Assembly: GCA_963680875.1 (NCBI GenBank) | Contig: OY804590.1 | Location: 21,514,640-21,578,639 of the forward strand | Source of the DNA: Bathymodiolus brooksi | Taxonomy: Eukaryota > Mollusca > Bivalvia > Mytilida > Modiolidae | Direction: 5' to 3' | Length of the DNA: 64,000 nucleotides | Part shown: in pieces, positions 23,162-35,277 of the stretch | How positions within the stretch are numbered: the stretch's first letter is position 1 | Layout of the letters: each line of letters begins with the position of its first letter | Made by a program: the position numbers and the translations under genes | Notes under the pieces: model-generated | Told to the model about the DNA's origin: nothing | Databases searched by the model: none | Seen by the model: only the letters and a program-made list of their open reading frames with translations

Positions 23162-23667
23162 GCTCCAATTTGTTTTTTTAATAATTTGTGTTTCCAGTCT
23201 TTTGATTCTGAGCACCTCATGAAATTTACTCCAGAAACTCGTCATGCGCACTAACTTTGATATATCTACATTTATATATAGACATATATTACAAAAATAT
23301 ATAGAGTAACAGTAAACATAAATGCATGCATCTTCAGAAATCATGCAAAAATATACTTCGGAATGATTGTACTTTACGGGGATACTTTCATATTGCCTCA
23401 CATAAGTTTGATTTATAACATTTCCTCTTTTTTTTTTAAACTGCCATACTTATTTACATGCACGTCCATTCATGTTGGTCCACCTGTTGGCATACACTAG
23501 AACAAAGTTGAAAACTCTCGAGTAAACCTTGCAGAATTTAATGGTTCTTGCAGTGGCGTAGCCGATTTCACGAGAGATGAATCCTGTCGATCAGACGACA
23601 AGCATTCACTAGACCGAGACGGATGTGGGCGTTTCTTATATTGAATAGGGTTTGAGTACCATTTCCA

Positions 23668-24315
23668 TTATGTCGGGAGTGGTAGTTGTGGCACCTTGTC
23701 AAAGTGACGGGGTTTGTGTTGACATTTCCATGTATCAGGAATTGGCAGACGTGGCAGTTCTGGCAAGGAAACCTTTTGGAAGACCTTTGAAGGTACGGTT
23801 TCTACGACTGTTTTCGAAGATGTTTTGGTCTTAATACTGTCTAAACGATAACTAATTTTTGTAGCAGTTTCCTTCCCGGAAGATGTTATTATGTTCTTTG
23901 GACGACGTTTCTTTCTTTTACCCTTTGTTGATTTATCCTCCAATCTAGAATTTTCAGAAATTGTACAGTAGACGCCTGCTTCAAGTGTCGTCTGCTCCAA
24001 TGTATATGCTTCCGGTATTTTCGAGCAAGTCGATTTGTTCTTGACAGCAGAATTCTTTGTTCGTTTCCTCTTTTTATGTTTCACATTTGAAGAGTCCAAA
24101 TACTCATTCGATTTAGATTTGGTCTGTGAATTTATCATTGGTTTGTTGTAACTGTCATGGATTACCGATTCGGATTCTTCATTTTTCCCAAGGGAATTTT
24201 CCACGTGACCTTGAATTCTATTGGAAATAATCACTTTAATTAACCTTTGAACTGGCTTTAACTCTGTTCTCTGGTGACGTGGTTGAATTGTCCAATCGCA
24301 TCGTGGTGGAAAATA
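23668..24315 (-). CDS. unknown-gene terminal exon
   Basis: A 648-nt exon with acceptor TTTATTTTGTTTCAG, a strong pyrimidine tract. It encodes 215 residues starting YFPPRCDWTIQ, with Lys/Arg clusters in the middle and a proline-rich C-terminus, then TAA at 23668-23670. A candidate AATAAA on the same strand lies at 23156-23161. Confidence 0.75.
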   Translation of the reverse strand, partial: YFPPRCDWTIQPRHQRTELKPVQRLIKVIISNRIQGHVENSLGKNEESESVIHDSYNKPMINSQTKSKSNEYLDSSNVKHKKRKRTKNSAVKNKSTCSKIPEAYTLEQTTLEAGVYCTISENSRLEDKSTKGKRKKRRPKNIITSSGKETATKISYRLDSIKTKTSSKTVVETVPSKVFQKVSLPELPRLPIPDTWKCQHKPRHFDKVPQLPLPT

Positions 24316-27300
24316 CTGAAACAAAATAAATATAAATTAAGGCATATGTTCATGTAGTTGATTCATTTACATGTGTTGACATAGATTAAAATATTGTATA
24401 CCGTATATCTTAAACAGGACAATGGATCGTCGTGGCCGCTATCGAATAGTAGTTTGATATTGATCATTGCTTATCATCACTAAAGTTGCGAGTTTGATTC
24501 GCTTGCGTTATGAGGTGTACTCGATACAACTTTATGTGACAGTGCATGTTTGTCGGTGACTTGCGGTAACTAGTAGGCCAGCGGTCAAAATATGAAAACT
24601 AAAATTTAGGTGTGTGGTTTTCTTTGATAACTATCGTTTTCCGGTCGGGTCAAACCAAAGACTATAAAATTGGTATTTGTTGCTTCTCCGCTAAGTACGC
24701 AGCATTAAGGAGAAAGAGCAAAGACTGGTTGGCTCAGAATCAGAATAATGTGTCCGAGTGGAGTGACATGTCTAACCGCGGACAGTTGTTTCAGTGAGCT
24801 AGCACTATAAAAATCCAACTCGGCGTGTTGGTCTAAAACAAAACGGACCTCGTCATCATTTTATTGAAAATTAACTTATTTCTCGCCATGATATAGCTGA
24901 AAATTGCTGAATTGGCGTTAAACAATAATCACTCACTCTTACTGGTTACCGCCATATGTTCCTTACCTGTTTCCATTGAAGTCTATGCGTCAGAGGATCA
25001 AATTCTTTCCCGTTAATTATGAAAGGTTGGATCAGTTTGGGTTTTTCATTTTGATGTGGAACCTAAAATACATAAAGGAAATTAATTAATGCTATGTTCA
25101 TTATAAAGGAAGATCCTCGTATAGATAACGGAAAACATTTTAGTGGGGGCTTAATTTGAGGTTCGTTTAAAAGGAAGCTGTCGGATAGATGGTTAGTGCA
25201 AAGTTCATCTGTAAGAAGACTCTCGCATGGATGTTTTGTGTGGTTCATTTATAAGAAGGCTCTCGCATGGATGTTTTGTGTGGTTCATTTGAAAGGAAGT
25301 TCTCACGTGGATGTTTGTGTAATGTTTGTGTAATGTTCATTTGACAGGAAGTTCACACATGGATGTTTGTGTGAGGTTCATTTGAAAAGAAGTTCGCACA
25401 TGGATGTTTTGTGTGAGGTTCATTTGAAAGGAGGCTCTCACACTGATGTTTTATGTGAGATTCATTTGAAAGGAAGTTCTCACATCGATGCTTGTGTAAT
25501 GCTCATTTGAACGGAAGCTCTCATGTGGATGTTTGTGTAATGTTCATTTGAAAGGAAGCTCTCATGTTGATGCTTGTGTAATGCTCATTTGAAAGGAAGC
25601 TCTCATGTGGATGTTTGTGTAATGTTCATTTGAAAGGAAGCTCTCTTGTGGATGTGTGTGTAATGTTCATTTGAAAGCAATTTCTCACATCGATGTTTGT
25701 GTAATGCTCATTTGAAAGGAGGCTCTCGCATGGATGTTTGTGTGAAGTTCATTTGAAAGGAAGCTCTCACACTGATGTTTAATGTGAGATTCATTTGAAA
25801 GGAAGTTCTCACACTGATGTTTAATGTGAGGTTCATTTGAAAGGAGGCTCTCACATGGATGTTTAATGTGAGGTTCATTTGAAAGGAGGCCCTCCCACTG
25901 ATGTTTAATGTGAGGTTCATTTGAAAGGAAGCTCTCACATGGATGTTTAATGTGAGGTTCATCTGAAAGGCGGCTCTCCCACTGATGTTTAATGTGAGGT
26001 TCATTTGAAAGGAGGCTCTCCCACTGATGTTTAATGTGAGGTTCATTTGAAAGGAGGCTCTCACATGGATGTTTAATGTGAGGTTCATTTGAAAGGAGGC
26101 TATCACATGGATGTTTAATGTGAGGTTCATTTGAAAGGAGGCTCTCACATGGATGTTTAATGTGAGGTTCATTTGAAAGGAGGCTCTCACATGAATGCTT
26201 AATGTGAGGTTCATTTGAAAGGAGGCTCTCCCACTGATGTTTAATGTGAGGTTCATTTGAAAGGAGGCTCTCACACTGATGTTTAATGTAAGGTTCATTT
26301 GAAAGGAGGCTCTCACATGGATGTTTGCGCAATGTTCGTTTGAAAGGATGTTCTCGCACTGAGGTATTGTGTGGGGTTCATTTGAAAAGAGGCTCTCCCA
26401 CGGATCTTTGGTGCGGAGTTCATTTGGAAGAAAGCTCTCCCATGGATGTTTAGTGTGAAGTTCATTTGGAAGGAAGCTCTAGCATGTATGTTTAGTGCGA
26501 AGTTCATTTGGAAGGAAGCTCTAGCATGTATGTTTTGTGTGAGGTTCATTTGAAAGGAGGCTCTCGCATGGATGCTTAGTGCGAGGTTCATTTGAAAGGA
26601 AGCTCTCGAACGGATGTTTTGTGCGAAGTTCATTTGAAAGGAGGCTCTCGCATGAATGTTTTGTGTAAGGTTTATTTGAAAGGAAGATCTTGCATTAATA
26701 TTTTGTGCGAGGTTCATTTGAAAGGAAGCTCTTGAATAGATGTTTGGTGCGAAGTTCATTTGAAAGGAGGCTCTCGCATGGGTGCTTAGTGCGAAATTAA
26801 TTTGGAAAGAAGCTCTCCGCGGATGTTTTGTGTTAGGTTCATTTGAAAGGAAGCTTTCGCACTGATGTTTTGTGCGGGGTTCTTGTAGAAGGAGGCTCCC
26901 GCTATGATGTTTTGTGCAAAGTTCATTTGAAAGGAGTCTATCGCATGGATGTTTAGTGCGATATTCTGTTGTAAAGTAAATCTCGCACTGATGTTTAGTG
27001 CGAAGTTCATTTGAGAGATAGCTCCCAATACATACATATATAAAGAAAAAAAAGTTTAGAGGCTACAATATGAAACGAATCCTCTAGATTAGGTAAAGGA
27101 AAATAATTTGACTGCGAGGATCGTTCAAGACGATGCTATGGAAATAATATAATGTAAAACTTCAATGCAATAATTTAATTCTGAATTAAAACAAAAATGT
27201 TTACTAAAACAATACAAACATTAAAAATTTAAGAAGTCTCTAAAAAAATTAAAATTAAAAAAACAAGCAAACAAACAAAAACAGCAAAAAATAAAACAAA

Positions 27301-27325
27301 CAAATCATACCGTGATAACTTCCAT
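23668..27325 (-). CDS. unrecognised basic protein, 252 aa, three exons
   Basis: Exons 27311-27325, 24967-25062 and 23668-24315 join in phase 0 at GT-AG introns. The proposed ATG has a good context (AGAATGG). The N-terminal third (FIINGKEFDPLTHRLQWKQ, then YFPPRCDWTIQPRHQR) looks like a compact conserved region rich in aromatic and basic residues. The middle is Ser/Lys-rich with two NLS-like clusters, KHKKRKR and KGKRKKRRPK. The C-terminus is proline-rich (LPELPRLPIPDTW) and ends in LPLPT before TAA. I do not recognise the family; a nuclear location is inferred only from the basic clusters. Intron 1 is 2.2 kb and mostly a 42-bp minisatellite. The frame stays open upstream of the ATG, so exon 1 could instead be internal, with its acceptor at 27353. 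Confidence 0.65.
24436..24575 (+). mobile_element. SINE family 1, truncated
   Basis: Head-like GTTGCGAGTTTGATTCG and GAGGTGTACTCGATACAACT, ending before the common tail. It lies in intron 2 of the unknown gene. Confidence 0.55.
24595..24945 (+). mobile_element. SINE family 2, near full length
   Basis: CAAACCAAAGACTATAAAAT, CAGCATTAAGGAGAAAGAGC and the tail GGCGTTAAACAATAATCACT. It is the cleanest copy of this family in the window and lies 20 bp downstream of the exon 2 donor. Confidence 0.75.
24967..25062 (-). CDS. unknown-gene exon 2
   Basis: A 96-nt exon with acceptor TATGTATTTTAG and donor CAG|GTAAGG, both near consensus. It encodes VPHQNEKPKLIQPFIINGKE and runs on through DPLTHRLQWKQ. 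Both ends are phase 0. Confidence 0.75.
25130..27025 (-). repeat. 42-bp minisatellite, about 42 degenerate copies
   Basis: Unit contains GGTTCATTTGAAAGGAGGCT and CTCACATGGATGTTTAATGT on the plus strand. Units are 42-44 bp; the central block 25740-26320 is homogeneous and the edges diverge. 42 is divisible by three and the common unit lacks minus-strand stops in two frames, so long minus-strand frames appear (14-residue period such as NEPHIKHPCESLLS). The array lies in intron 1 of the unknown gene. Confidence 0.9.
27311..27325 (-). CDS. unknown-gene exon 1 (coding part)
   Basis: Encodes MEVIT and is followed by a GTATGA donor. The upstream frame in the same exon is open for nine more codons to a weak TTAAACAG acceptor-like site at 27353, so the true start is uncertain. 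Joining to the next exon in phase 0 gives a continuous frame. Confidence 0.5.
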
Positions 27326-27475
27326 TCTCTTAGCCTTCAACACCGATGTTATCTGTTTAATATATTTGGTGAAAACACGCCACGGTGGTTAATTCTGTTT
27401 ACTACTATATACAAATGCATGTAGTATACTGAACAACAGTAAAAACATAACACATCCTACCTATGCAAAATAAAT

Positions 27476-27720
27476 TAGTTTGTGGTGTTTAACGCCACTT
27501 TCAACAATATTTCAGTTATATCGTGTCTGTCAGTTTTATTTGTGGAGGAAATCAGAGATAACAACCGACCTGTCGCAAGTCACGACAAACTTTACTACAT
27601 AATGTTGTATCGAGTATACCTCGCCATGAGCGGGATTCGAACTCGCAACTTTTAGTGGTGATAGGCACTGATTGCACAGGAAGTTGCAAATCCAACTACC
27701 ATACGATCACGACCACGACC
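27476..27720 (-). mobile_element. SINE family 1
   Basis: From GTGTTTAACGCCACTTTCAA to ACGATCACGACCACGACC; B box on the minus strand GAGTTCGAATCCC. Confidence 0.75.
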
Positions 27721-27788
27721 ATTTAGTTTATGTGACATATAATTATTATTATTATAACTGAAAATTAGTTCGATAAAATAACATTTAT

Positions 27789-29092
27789 TAGCTATTCTTG
27801 TGAGCTTTTGCCATCACTTCCGTCCGTCTTCCGTCCGTCGTCCCTTAACCTTTCACATTTTAATCTTCTTCTCTGAAACCGCTAGGCCTAATGAGCCGAA
27901 TCTTGGTATGAAGCATCTATGGAAGGTCCTCTATAAATGTTGCTAATTTTGTTCCGATACATTAACAAACATGACCACCACAGGCAATTCTTGTTTCTGA
28001 TTGGTTAATTTCCAAAACATCTTCTCATCTGAAACCGCTAGGCCAAATGAACTGAAACTTGATAGGAAGCAGCTATGGAAGGTCCCCTATATATAGATTG
28101 CTCATTTTGTCCCGATCCGTTAACAAACATGACCGCCATAGGCAATTTTTGTTTCTGGTTGGTCAATTTCTACAAAGTCTTCTTCTCTGAAACCGCTTGT
28201 CCAAATGAATCGAAACTTGGTAAGAAGTATCTATGGAAGGTCCTCTATAAAGATTGCTCATTTTGTTCCGATCCGTTAACAAACATGGCCGACACAAGCA
28301 AATATTGTTTCTGATTGGTCAATTTCCAAAAAATATTCTCCTCTGAAACCTCTTGGCCAAATGAATTGAAACTAGGTAGGATGCATTTATGGAAGGTCCT
28401 CTATAATGATTGGTCATTTCGTCCCGATCCGTCAACAAACATGACCACCTCAGGCAATTATTGTTTCTGATTGGTCAATTTCCAAAAAATCTTCTCATCT
28501 GAAACCGCTTGGCCAAATAAACCGAAACTTGATAGGAAGCAGCTATGGAAGGTCCTGTATATAGATTGCTTATTTCGTCCCGATCCGTTAACAAACATGA
28601 CCGCCATAGGCAATTCTTGTTTCTGGTTGGTCAATTTCTAAAAATCTTCTCCTCTGAAACCGCTTGTCCAAATGAACCGAAACTTGGTAGGAAGCTTCTA
28701 TGGAATGTCCTCTATAGATATTGCTCATTTTGTTCCGATCCGTTAGCAAACATGGCTCCCACAAGCAAATATTGTTTCTGATTGGTCAATTTCCAAAAAA
28801 TCTTCTCCTCTGAAACCACTTGACCAAATGAATTGAAACTAGGTAGGAAGCATTTATGGAAAGTCCTCTATAATGATTGCTCATTTTGTCCCGATCCATG
28901 AACAAACATGGCCGCCACAGGCAATTCTTGTCTCTGATTGATCGATTTCTAAAAAAACATCTTCTCCTCTGAAACCGCTTAACCAAATGAACTGAAACTT
29001 GGTAGGAAGCACCTATGGAAGATTCTGTATAAAGTTTCTTCAAAACAGAATAAAAGGTGAGCGACACAGGCTCAGCCCACTGAGCCTCTAGT
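27789..29092 (+). mobile_element. Helitron-like element with about eight 156-bp units
   Basis: Starts near TTCCGTCCGTCGTCCC and holds eight tandem units around CTCTGAAACCGCTTGGCCAA and GATCCGTTAACAAACATG. It ends in AGGTGAGCGACAC, a stem AGGCTCAG/CTGAGCCT (29068-29087, loop CCCA), then CTAG and T. It shares its ends with the element at 7434-8440. The short frames inside are not genes. Confidence 0.6.
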
Positions 29093-29154
29093 TTTAATTA
29101 CTGTCATTGTTATTATTTCAATTTAAGCAGTGACACGGAGCAATTTGATAGCTT

Positions 29155-29359
29155 GGGTTGGTTTATGGTGCTTAACGCCACTGTCAACAATATTTCAGTT
29201 ATATCTGCCGCAAGCCATTGACAAACTTTATCACATAATGTTGTATCGAGTACACCTCGCCTGAACGAGGTTCGAACTCAAAACGTTAGTGGTGATAGAC
29301 ACTGATGGCACAGATAGTTGTAAATTCAACTACCATACGATCACGACCACGACAGCCCC
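29155..29359 (-). mobile_element. SINE family 1, internally deleted
   Basis: From CAACAATATTTCAGTTATAT to ATCACGACCACGACAGCCCC; the middle GGTGGAGGAAACC segment is missing. Confidence 0.65.
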
Positions 29360-29399
29360 AAATGAATACATGAATCGATGTAAATGGTATTCATATTCC

Positions 29400-30060
29400 T
29401 GTATTTAAATACTGTTACAGTGACAGCCGGAACCTTTGAACCGTAATGAGAGCGGGAGGTTTGGCGCCTTAAAATCTGATTCAACCCACCATTTCTTTAG
29501 AAATGCCTGTACCAAGTCAGGGTCATTACGGTTTTCACAGTTTTCCGGTTGTTGACTGATTTTGTCTGTTTATATAATTATGAGTTTTGACTTTCCCTTT
29601 GTAAGATTGTTCGGAGTTCGGTAATTTTGTTATTACCTTTATTAAATAAGGGGCAAATTAATTGTGCGTGATTTTTTTTCTCCTTCTCAGTATAATATTG
29701 GACCATATCAATCTATAGCACTTCTATTTAAAACAATAATAAAGTCGGTCAACTAAACGATACATCAATAATTAAATATGCTCCACTTAGTACATGTATT
29801 GTGTGTGGTGTAATATATCAATGTACTATGATCAGATGAACAACTTAGATTTAAATTTAAAAAATATTATACAAAAGTTACACCTATAATTAGACTGTAT
29901 GATAAAAGGACACGGTTCTATTGTATAGATATTATGTCTTTAAACATAGTATATTAGCAATTAAATAGGTCAATACCCCCTCGGATTCAACGGGGTATAC
30001 AAATAAGATATTGTTTCTTTGTTTCTTGGCTGCAACGTTAATCCTTACAAAATTGGTGTC
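29400..30060. other. intergenic, nothing recognised
   Basis: AT-rich, no conserved frame and no clear repeat end. Confidence 0.4.
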
Positions 30061-30068
30061 TACTAGTT

Positions 30069-30385
30069 ATGAGTGAGTGAATGATTGCTGTTTAAATCTA
30101 AATGAACAATATTTCAGGCATATCATGACGAGAACAAGACAGTTACATTTAAAGGTGATCATGATGATGTCCGCTTTGTACTAGATCTACACGATTATCG
30201 ATTGTTGTATTTTTATAGTGTAGATCACAGACACAACAGTCAACTGGTAGACATGTCGCTCCACTCAAGACAAACTATCCTGATTTCGAACCAACTAATC
30301 TTTCCTCTTACCTCTTAGTGCTGAGCAGAGAAGCAACCGACTGATACCAATTCTATAGTCTATGGTTTGAATCGACCGGGGATCG
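30069..30385 (-). mobile_element. SINE family 2
   Basis: Begins GAGTGAGTGAATGATTGCTG and ends around TATAGTCTATGGTTTGAATC, the inverse of the 24595 copy. Confidence 0.7.
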
Positions 30386-30654
30386 AAGGTTATGTTGTAG
30401 TGTATAAACCCATATTGAGAGACCATCTGTCATAAAAGACCAATTTTTATTGGAAGAAGGGATTTTTGCCTCTCAAAACAGATTACCCTATACCAAATAA
30501 TATATTTCATCACTTGGATAAAATGATTTATGTAGATTAATAAATAGATGTCACAAGGTAACGGACCTGCATTTTTTTGTTTACGGTACATGGACAGTAA
30601 CAGGGTCGTGACAGTACCAAGCAACAAACAATATTATACAATTACTGTCTTTTG

Positions 30655-30990
30655 ATGAGGTAAATTTTTTCAAAAGTTATGAGTGATTTTTATTTGTACA
30701 TAATTTAAACACAACAAATAAAAATTTACTTTAATTTTCCTATATATTTCAACTAAAAATAAATCCTAAAAATTTAAAATCATGGAAAAATTATGTACAA
30801 ATAAAAACCACTCATATAAACATAATGAGCAAATAAACAAACAAAATATAGACAATTCCGAATTTTTTTGTTGTAAAATATGTTAAAATTTATCCGGAAA
30901 TGACTTCATAATAATTTTTTTTAAAAATATGATTTGGGTTGATTATATAAGGATTTTTTACATTTCCGAATACTTTTGACAGATGACTGT
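30655..30990 (-). mobile_element. Tc1/mariner-like MITE
   Basis: On the minus strand it starts TACAGTCATCTGTCAAAAGT and holds an internal palindrome around AAATTATGTACAAATAAAAA. A related copy is at 42218-42521. Confidence 0.5.
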
Positions 30991-31439
30991 ATGCAAATGT
31001 ATATACAATGTACCATGATTTAAGCGTGCCCAATATTCAGACGGTCCATTCAGGTGGATATGTATTACACAAAAGAAAAGAGTGACCTTTGGCATGAACT
31101 TCATGTATTTGGTAGAAATCTATACTAAAGAATTTACTAATATTATATACAGAATACAATTATTTATTGTAAACTACTCATAAATGGGTTTGACAAAATA
31201 CAAACAAATATATAAAACAAACTGAGAGTTTAACTAATTTACAAATATTGTTGAAAGTGGCTTTAAACACCATAAAACCTATGCATATTTTAAAGTATGA
31301 TTCTGACAAAAATATGTGAAAGACAATATCCATTGTGAACCCATCGTCGACAACCCACAGCTGACCTACGCTCCGATTACTCTCCACAACTGAGCGTTAT
31401 CAGTTGTGGGTTACCTCTGTCCTTTTGCAAATATGTTCT

Positions 31440-32295
31440 TGGCATTAGAAAGAAAGCTTCAAATTTAGCAGTCAGATTAGAACTTGGAAGATTGCCAGTA
31501 GAGAACTTTATTAAATCTCAAACTTTGTTATATTTTGCATGACTATATACAACAAAATTAAATCCACTTTTAAAAGAATTCTTTTTACTTTGCCAAAAAT
31601 TTAGATTCTCAAGGCATCTACACATGGTTTTCATATGCAAAGAGTATTATTGATGAGACAGGTCTTGATATCTTACAGCTCCAAAATACTAGTTCAAATC
31701 AAGTAAAAGTACCCAAGAAATATGTAAAATCAACACTAAAATTTTACTATGAACATTTAATAAATAATAAGCTCTCAAAATTAGACCAAAAAAGTAAATT
31801 ATAATTATTCTCAAATTTAAAACAAAATTTATCAGTGGAAAGTTACTTATCTATATCTAATTTTGAATACAGAAAGCTAATAACAAAACTTAGAATTAGT
31901 GAACACAACCTATTAATAGAAAAGGGGAGACATTTAAATATTCCGAGAGAGCAACGTTTATGCTCACACTGTAAGTGTATAGATGACGAGAAACATTTTC
32001 TTTTACATTGCACGATAAATTCTGAATTGAGGTCTTCTTTTTTAAACACTTTGAACAACGAAAATCAAATTTTTAATAACTTTCATATATTTTAAACCCA
32101 TCAACACCATCTCAAGTAAATAAACTGGGTTCCTTTTTAAAAAAAAAGTCATTAGAACTGAAGACAGGGGACTCCTAACATATTTACTTGAAAATGTCGA
32201 TTTTATGTTCTCTTTGTTACATGTTTATGTGTATAATTTGTATAATTGTCACAAACTGTATTGTTTAATGACAATACAATTTGGAATTTGAAGTC
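31440..32295 (+). pseudogene. LINE C-terminal fragment
   Basis: Frames EYRKLITKLRISEHNLLIEK then REQRLCSHCKCIDDEKHFLL with HC match the distal CxxC..HxxxxC region after LINE reverse transcriptases. Upstream stretches are in other frames with stops. The 3' end is near TGACAATACAATTTGGAATT. Confidence 0.65.
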
Positions 32296-32394
32296 ATGAA
32301 CATCACTTTCGCAATTACAGTCAAACATGCCGATGCAGTCACCTCTATTAAGCCGTCACCTGTAATAAAATGTCAGCTTATTCTTGTCCTGTCA

Positions 32395-32500
32395 TGGAAA
32401 ATTTCATATGATTTGAACCTCTTTTAAGAGGTCACCTGTCTTATAATGCCACTTTTTCTTGGTCCCGAAGGTGACCTCTTAATACAGGTTTGACTGTATA
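32395..32500. repeat. palindromic repeat (AAGAGGTCACCT)
   Basis: TTTTAAGAGGTCACCTG pairs with AGGTGACCTCTTAA. Related pieces are at 49880-49985 and 52385-52460. Confidence 0.5.
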
Positions 32501-32789
32501 ATGTTTGCTCAATAAATATTTGAGTTTGATAGAGGCTATTTTGATGATGGGAATTAAGACAGTAATTTTTCAAGGGGAGATAATTATGTGATCGGTTAGA
32601 TTTCTTTCATCAAGTCAAGACTTCTAACGTTGCTGTTTTTCATTTTACAGAGGGGGGATGAAGTTCATCTACAATGACTCTTACATGATTCAGTCTTTAT
32701 TCTCTTGGTATATTTTTGGAATTTATGAGTTCAATTTCGAAGGTATGATCATCTATCTTGTTCGAAATTTATTTATTATTTGACGGTTT

Positions 32790-32995
32790 TTATGGTTATG
32801 TTTGTTAACGGATCGGGACAAAATTAGCAATCTTTATAGAGGACCTTCCATAGATGCTTCCTACCAAGATTCAGTTCATTTGGCTACGTGGTTTTAGAGG
32901 AAAAGATTAAAATGTGAAAAGTTAACGGACGACAGACGACGGACGCCAGGTGATGGCAAAAGCACACATTGCCTTTGGCAAGGTGAGCGAAAAAC
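32790..32995 (-). mobile_element. fragment of the 27789-type Helitron-like element
   Basis: Inverse of that element's first unit and 5' block: GTTAACGGATCGGGACAAAA and GACGACAGACGACGGACG. Confidence 0.6.
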
Positions 32996-32999
32996 GACT

Positions 33000-34320
33000 G
33001 AAATAACAACAAATCATATTTGGAAAGTATTTTTATTGTTTATAAAGTGGCCTATTAAACATGTATCACAAAAACAAAGTATGAAACATATCATGAGGTA
33101 GTAGAAAGAATCCTATTTGTTACTGCACATTACAATTGGCATATATAAAATATACATAACTTAGAAAAACAGCTAAACAACATCAAAAACCAGATTTTCC
33201 TGTTTGAAATACAGCTGGCATCAAAACATGAATAATTTGCTGCTGATCAGAGGAACATCATCTACCTATCTAATAAATAGATAGTTCTTTGGATTGATTG
33301 ATTGATTGGTGTTTAACACCAATTTAGCAGTATTTCAGCTATATCAAAGCCTGTTTTCTTTGGATAAAGTCATTAAATTATTAAAGTCTTGATATGTAAT
33401 TCTCTACTAGACTGTATTTGCCTTAACACAATTTGAAACCATCTTGGTATGTTAATACAACAGTAGAAAGGTATCACTAAAGGAATGTCACGTCAAAATC
33501 TTGTCCAAAACAGTTTTTTAGATATGCAATTAAAACGAATAGACAAACAGAAGGACAAGGGGATTTCTACATACAATCATAGTGGTTGATACTGCTGGAA
33601 AGATAATATGCATGAGAGCACATTTTATCCAAAACAAAAATAAACATAACGGTACTAAAGTGAAATCTGTCTTGGAGCTTCACTAATAAAAAACACTTCA
33701 CAATATGCCATCTACAACTCTAATATTATATATATATATACAATTTTTATACAGACAAAACTCGTCATCTTGAACTCAAGACAAGTCGGTTTTTTTTACT
33801 TTTTACTCAGGAGTAAGGACATAGTGGTCTCTCAAGACAGGTTTTGCAGTAACAAATAAAATATTTGATCACTTGGATGCATTGAATTAAGTAGATTAAC
33901 AAATAGATATCAAATACATGAATACAAAAATATATATATATGTACAAAAAACATGTAAATATTTAATTTTACAAAACTTGCAAATAGAAAAGTTTATAAC
34001 AACAAAATTAAAGCATTTGGTTTTACTCAAAAAGGTTAAAAACCTGGTGTTTTGTTCATCAATTTTAACACATTTAATAAATTATCCAGTAATTTACAAA
34101 ATGCATTTCACTAATTAATACTTTTTGATTAAATGAAAACAATTTGATTGAAGACATGATCAAAAAAAAGAATTTAGTTTTAAAACTAGATTATTTGTGT
34201 GGTCATTTCAGTTTTATAGCAATAAATACAATCCCTATTAAACAGATTTTTATAGATACTACCCACAATGCAATTGGATTTCTAGATCCACCGAAAGACA
34301 ATATGCACATTTCCTACTTG
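33000..34320. other. AT-rich sequence downstream of the scramblase, nothing recognised
   Basis: Contains a SINE-tail-like fragment at 33293-33347 and a short TA run near 33725. No supportable gene. The scramblase 3' end lies further up at about 35080. Confidence 0.4.
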
Positions 34321-34387
34321 GTTTTTTCATGTTGTAAGGGAAATAACTCATATAAAAACATAATTTTGCACATTTCCTACTTTGTTT

Positions 34388-34714
34388 CAATCGTAACTAC
34401 TCGACCATTCTCGCTACCCTGCAAATAACCTCGTATGTACATAGTAGAAATTCTTCTTAAATTGTTTGCCGGAAGTTAAGTTAAGTTAAGCCGCACAAAA
34501 ATATAGTCCACGAAAATCCAATATGGAAGACATACTAAGTAAAATCTAATCATGCAAAACTACTTAAAACTTTAATTGAAATATAGGATATTGTTTAAAA
34601 TATAACGTTATCAAACTTTCATGTAACTGACATGTGAAAAGTAGTGCGATTTATGCGCCTAATGCATACAAGGTTATTTGCAGGGTAGCGAGAATGGCCG
34701 AGTAGTTACGATTG
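34388..34714. mobile_element. 327-bp MITE, 9-bp target duplication (copy 1)
   Basis: Ends CAATCGTAACTACTCGACCA and the inverse TGGCCGAGTAGTTACGATTG; TIRs are about 48 bp. The flanks are perfect 9-bp duplications, ACTTTGTTT at 34379-34387 and 34715-34723. A 9-bp duplication with long TIRs fits Mutator-like elements. Confidence 0.85.
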
Positions 34715-35033
34715 ACTTTGTTTTTATCTGGCATAAGGGAAATAACTCATATAAAAACATAATTTTAGAATCAAATCAGAAATGTACCAACAAAATGTCT
34801 ATTATTAGAAAATTTACATCACTACTATATCCTTCATGGATGGTGTTAAATGTAATGAAAGCAAACTGTAGATGCTGAAAAAGGCAATATATTTCAGTCT
34901 TAATTCTTCTTCTTAAAGTGCCCTGTCATATGGCATTAGTGGGCATTCCTCTGTACTTAAATTACCAACTCATAAAATTGTGAGTTGTTACACCGAACAA
35001 ACCTTCAATTAATTAATTAATTAATTTTATTTA

Positions 35034-35096
35034 TTTATTTTTATTTGTTAATTAATTAATTAATTTATTTATTTATTATTTTATTTATTTATTTAG
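35034..35096 (-). terminator. scramblase 3' end: AATAAA-rich AT microsatellite
   Basis: About 200 bp past the scramblase stop the minus strand carries several overlapping AATAAA hexamers. They lie within a TTTA/TTAA microsatellite that begins near 35008. Any could serve as the polyadenylation signal; the exact site cannot be chosen. Confidence 0.35.
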
Positions 35097-35277
35097 GTCT
35101 GAAGATGGAGAAAATAAGAAGAAAGTAAAATATAGAAGACTAAATATCTGCACTAAGTCTTTACATTAAATCAATAATATTTTGTCTAAAGTTTCATTTC
35201 ATTTCAAAGACTTGAACGTTTTCTTCAGATAATACACATTCCCTTCTTGAATACTAGCCGATGAAGTTGTGCATTAA

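Noticed and set aside
25685..27037. Long minus-strand frames (224, 202, 148 and 83 codons)
   Set aside because: They come from the 42-bp array; two different frames are open at once, which points to unit length rather than coding selection.
34144..34428. Plus-strand frame with possible coding
   Set aside because: It runs into the MITE at 34388 and shows no motif.
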